This document shows, piece by piece, positions 60,855-64,000 of a stretch of DNA of 64,000 bases. The stretch covers positions 10,490,501-10,554,500 of the forward strand of contig CANUEZ040000113.1 in the NCBI GenBank assembly GCA_948099385.1, read 5' to 3'. Under the pieces are notes generated by a model that did not search any database, was not told the DNA's origin, and was given only the letters and a program-made list of their open reading frames with translations. Positions within the stretch are counted from its first letter, which is position 1; each line of letters starts with the position of its first letter. The translations under genes and the position numbers were made by a program. The DNA is from Fasciola hepatica (Eukaryota > Platyhelminthes > Trematoda > Plagiorchiida > Fasciolidae).

Positions 60855-63800
60855 GCGGGCATAAAAAAGAGCACCGTGATTGATAGATATGGTCTACCTA
60901 TTAGATTCTTTGATTCGAGCTAATCATACAAATAAGATATGTAGCACAGTCAATGTACGTTTTCGAAGGCTTGCTTCCATGCCACTTCGGTGTTCGTGGT
61001 CTGTGTTGCAGCGATGTCACCCATCTCCTGCTTCAGATTTATATACATATATATATATATTACATAAAAATGGATATATATACGGTGAATATATATATAA
61101 TATCTATATTCATAGGAATAAAGTATTCCACACCTCACTCCTTTTCCAAGATGATTACATGTTTAGTTGGATGAAATATGTACACCGATATTTACAGCAC
61201 TGAATTGTTTCCACGTTTGACACTTTTAAATGGAAAGTTCGTTAATATAACTGTGATGTTTATTCACGATGAAATGCAAATAGTACTACTAAACAATTTT
61301 TGAATGTGGAAACATTTTGTCATTCTAGAGACAGATAGTTCCACTTGGTTGACGTTCATACTGCTCCCGGATTTAGAACCGAAGATATTATCGTCGCCAT
61401 ACATGAAATTAAAAGATGATGTGATGATGTGAATATATCATACACGTGGATATAAACCAACAATGGCGATAAGAATGCATCGTGAAATATTCAGCTGGTA
61501 TTGAGGATTGCAGAGGATCTATGACAGTTACGATACCTGAGTTGAGATCGTTTCGTGAAATAGTCACCCAACCAATTGGAAAGCGCTGATGATACCCTTT
61601 GCTGACCCAAATAAATAGTAAACGTCCTATTTTGAGGGAACTGGAAACATTTCATAATTCAAAAAGCCAATATAAACGAGTTAGTCCACTGATCAATAAG
61701 CGAAGCTAGTGAATGGGTAACGCATCCCAAGTAGTGCGTTGTTTTCGGTTGGCAAATTTTGGTAACATCCAAATATTATTAGCGGACTCAAGATCGCCAG
61801 TTATAACCCACTATTAAGTCTGACTGAAAGAGATGCAATCAGAGGAAATGTATCTTCTTTCTTCAGTATTACGGTGATGCAAACTGAATCCCAGGAATTA
61901 GCACCTCTGCCCTCAGAGAGACATCGACTGAATATGGAGGAGAACACATGAGCCAAATCAGTATGGATAGCTTTCAGAATGACAAAAATGTGCTCTCGTG
62001 TCAGGATACTTTCATCGTATCGAGAAATTTCAACTCGTGGAAGTCACTTTCCGAATAAAGGTAATGAGGATTCCCCAGTCCGGCCATTGTTCCAAGTAAT
62101 TCGTATGATAAACCGATGAAATGGATTTCTCGTACAAAATATCTCAAGCACCATATCATTTGTATGAGGCACGCAACCATCTTAGATTATTCCACAACTG
62201 ACTGGAAGAATTCTCTTTAGGTATGACCTAAAGTAGAGTCGGTCAAGACAAACAGTTTCTCCTTTGCTGTGCAAGTTTATCAGTTTTACTCCAAGCTAAT
62301 TTGTAAACCAGATGTTCTTGCTTTCATTCTCTGTATATCTCCAGTTTCTGTAAATCAAAACGACCCTCGAGCATCATAATCATTCTTCGTAGAACAAAGT
62401 TTTGTTACTGAAGTGTAAATAGCTTGTGTTATTTTCACAATATATGGACAGGTTGGGAGCGTAAAATTATTTCAATATGGAAGAAGTCAGCATATCTCCC
62501 AGTAAATGCATATGGTATGCGTATTGCTGCTGTGAGTGTACCTTTCGGACAGGGTACCTTATTAGTCTTTTGTGCTTGTATTAACTGAAGAATTCAAGGA
62601 GCAATGTGAGAACACAGTGATCGAAGTTTCTCACGGGATCAGGCCTCACAGCCTGAGAGAAAGATAGCCCGTTCACGCAGCTGCAGCCTAGATAAGCACA
62701 ATCTCTGGTGAAAAATTAATGGCCTCATGGAGTCATCAGACAGTGGAGTGTAAATTCTGGTCTATTCAGGTTACCAGCCACTAGGCAATGTGAGTTTCCA
62801 TCGATTCTTTCAGCATCAAATAGAATGAATCTCTGAAGCTGTCTGTTTTTGTGGAAATACAGTATGAGGTTATATAAAAATCATTCATAACAACATAAGA
62901 ACGTCTTCGAACGAAGCGCATCTCATATTCTATAGCTTGATCGCATAAGTCTTGTATATTTATGTGAACACGTATGAGGAGGATGGGCATTCAAAATGAC
63001 TGTCGTATGTTATAACACCTCATCATTTGAACGTCCTGGCTGTCTGTTTGTTTAGCCTGAAGCTGGTAAACTCATTAACTCTTATAAATCTTCAACCATT
63101 TCCGAATAATACCAAGGTTTTTGGAATGAAGATCATCAGATCGGGCATATTCCAATGATATCAGGAAATGCGTTGCACAGTAAACTATTCGTTTCACTCT
63201 GGTGCTTTAAGTGTATGATAACGTCATGCTAGTGCTGGGTTTGCTTGGAACTAATTAACCTATCTGAATGATCAAATGGGGCAAGACAATTATACTAAAC
63301 TAAGTTAAAATCAATTTCTAATTTTCCGCGTGTTCATCGGAGGAGAATACACAAGCAAATACAAAATGAATTGGAGTTATCACTAAGGTTTTCCGTGATT
63401 GCTGAATATTAGGCAGCAAGGTTTTGCTATTGCATTTGACCGCGATGTCTCGTTGATGTGATGTGCAGACGTTAAACTGTCTCTTGTGAACACTACAACG
63501 GATACGCTATTGGTTTACGAGTGCTCATTCGGTGCTAATGCTGTTTAAAACTCGCAACGCATTTTATTTGCCATTTTGCGGTGACATTCAGCAGCTTCTA
63601 TCCTGATGCGAATTCCAGAGGGTTATGTAGGCTAGGCTACGTAAGAAACTGGAGTGCAGAGCTCTGGATGTGAAGCTTCAGAATAAGTAACAATTTCTCC
63701 AGGGTACTAATCAGTAATTTCTGTGTTCAATCAATGCCCTGAACCTTTCCTCCGGATAAGCTCATTCAAAAAATATTTCACTTATTTTCAGCCCACGCGC

Positions 63801-64000
63801 ATAAATTCACACGTATTTAATTTCATGCGTAAATTAAAACAATTCTAATCATTTTGCTTCTTTTCTTTACAAGAAAGAAACACGCAACAAACACAAACAG
63901 TTGTGTATCACACCGTGATTAACCAAAGGCTGTCGGTTAGGGAAGTGGCCGTGGGTGACTGGACTTGAGTTCAGGGCCGCAAGGTCAGAAGTTCACTATA
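60855..64000. other. unassigned sequence with AT-rich patch
   Basis: An imperfect TA-rich patch lies at about 61039-61111. The last 100 bp contain GACTTGAGTTCAGGGC (about 63962-63977), a weak B-box-like string that is cut by the window end. Nothing else was recognised. Confidence 0.45.

Noticed and set aside
63900..64000. GACTTGAGTTC as a pol III B box of another SINE
   Set aside because: Two or more mismatches to the B-box consensus, no convincing A box, and the window ends before the body could be examined.

Overview
The window reads as repeat-rich, gene-poor nuclear DNA of a flatworm, most likely a digenean trematode. It is AT-rich, full of short AT microsatellites, and has no bacterial gene packing, operons or ribosome binding sites. 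The lineage call is an inference. It rests on a tRNA-derived SINE that carries a hammerhead ribozyme, which resembles the schistosome S-alpha type. Penelope-like, RTE-like and Gypsy elements of the kinds common in flukes support it. No host protein-coding gene could be identified with confidence.

Left part (1-17.8 kb). A decayed Gypsy-type LTR retrotransposon lies at about 0.8-2.0 kb on the + strand (gag core, then an aspartic protease whose DTG is now DMG). A decayed RTE-like LINE lies at about 7.3-9.0 kb on the - strand. One copy of an unnamed dispersed repeat is at about 12.6-12.8 kb. The rest is unassigned.

Core (17.8-18.7 kb). Two nearly identical SINE copies face each other as a 270-bp inverted repeat. 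Each has a tRNA-like head with intact A and B boxes, followed 11 bases later by a 45-nt sequence that fits a type I hammerhead ribozyme (CTGATGA and GAAA core strands, three helices, GTA cleavage triplet). Two separate target-site duplications (15 and 19 bp) show nested insertion: one SINE landed in the second copy of the unnamed repeat, then another landed in opposite orientation in the 5' end of the first. Four older copies of the same family occur at 19.3 kb and 31.3-32.1 kb. The three at 31.3-32.1 kb include the ribozyme region, and all are catalytically broken there.

Middle (22.7-43 kb). A decayed RTE-like LINE (+, 22.7-23.6 kb, YADD mutated to YADY) is followed by a fragment of an old Penelope-like element (-, 24.2-24.5 kb). 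A possible second tRNA-like SINE is at 28.5-28.7 kb. The best-preserved gene is an open Penelope-like polyprotein (-, 40.6-42.95 kb) with reverse transcriptase and GIY-YIG endonuclease, both with catalytic residues present. Its 3' flank runs into a (CT)n(TA)n microsatellite.

Right part (43-64 kb). A 500-bp GAT-rich tract centres on 39 perfect GAT units at 51.2-51.4 kb. Next come a Gypsy reverse transcriptase/RNase H relic (-, 51.7-52.2 kb) and a third LINE relic (-, 57.4-57.7 kb). At 59.7-60.85 kb (+) there is an unidentified, broken but protein-like reading frame. The elements do not form a pathway. They are layers of mobile DNA: old LTR and LINE relics, younger SINEs presumably mobilised by LINE machinery, and one possibly recent Penelope element.
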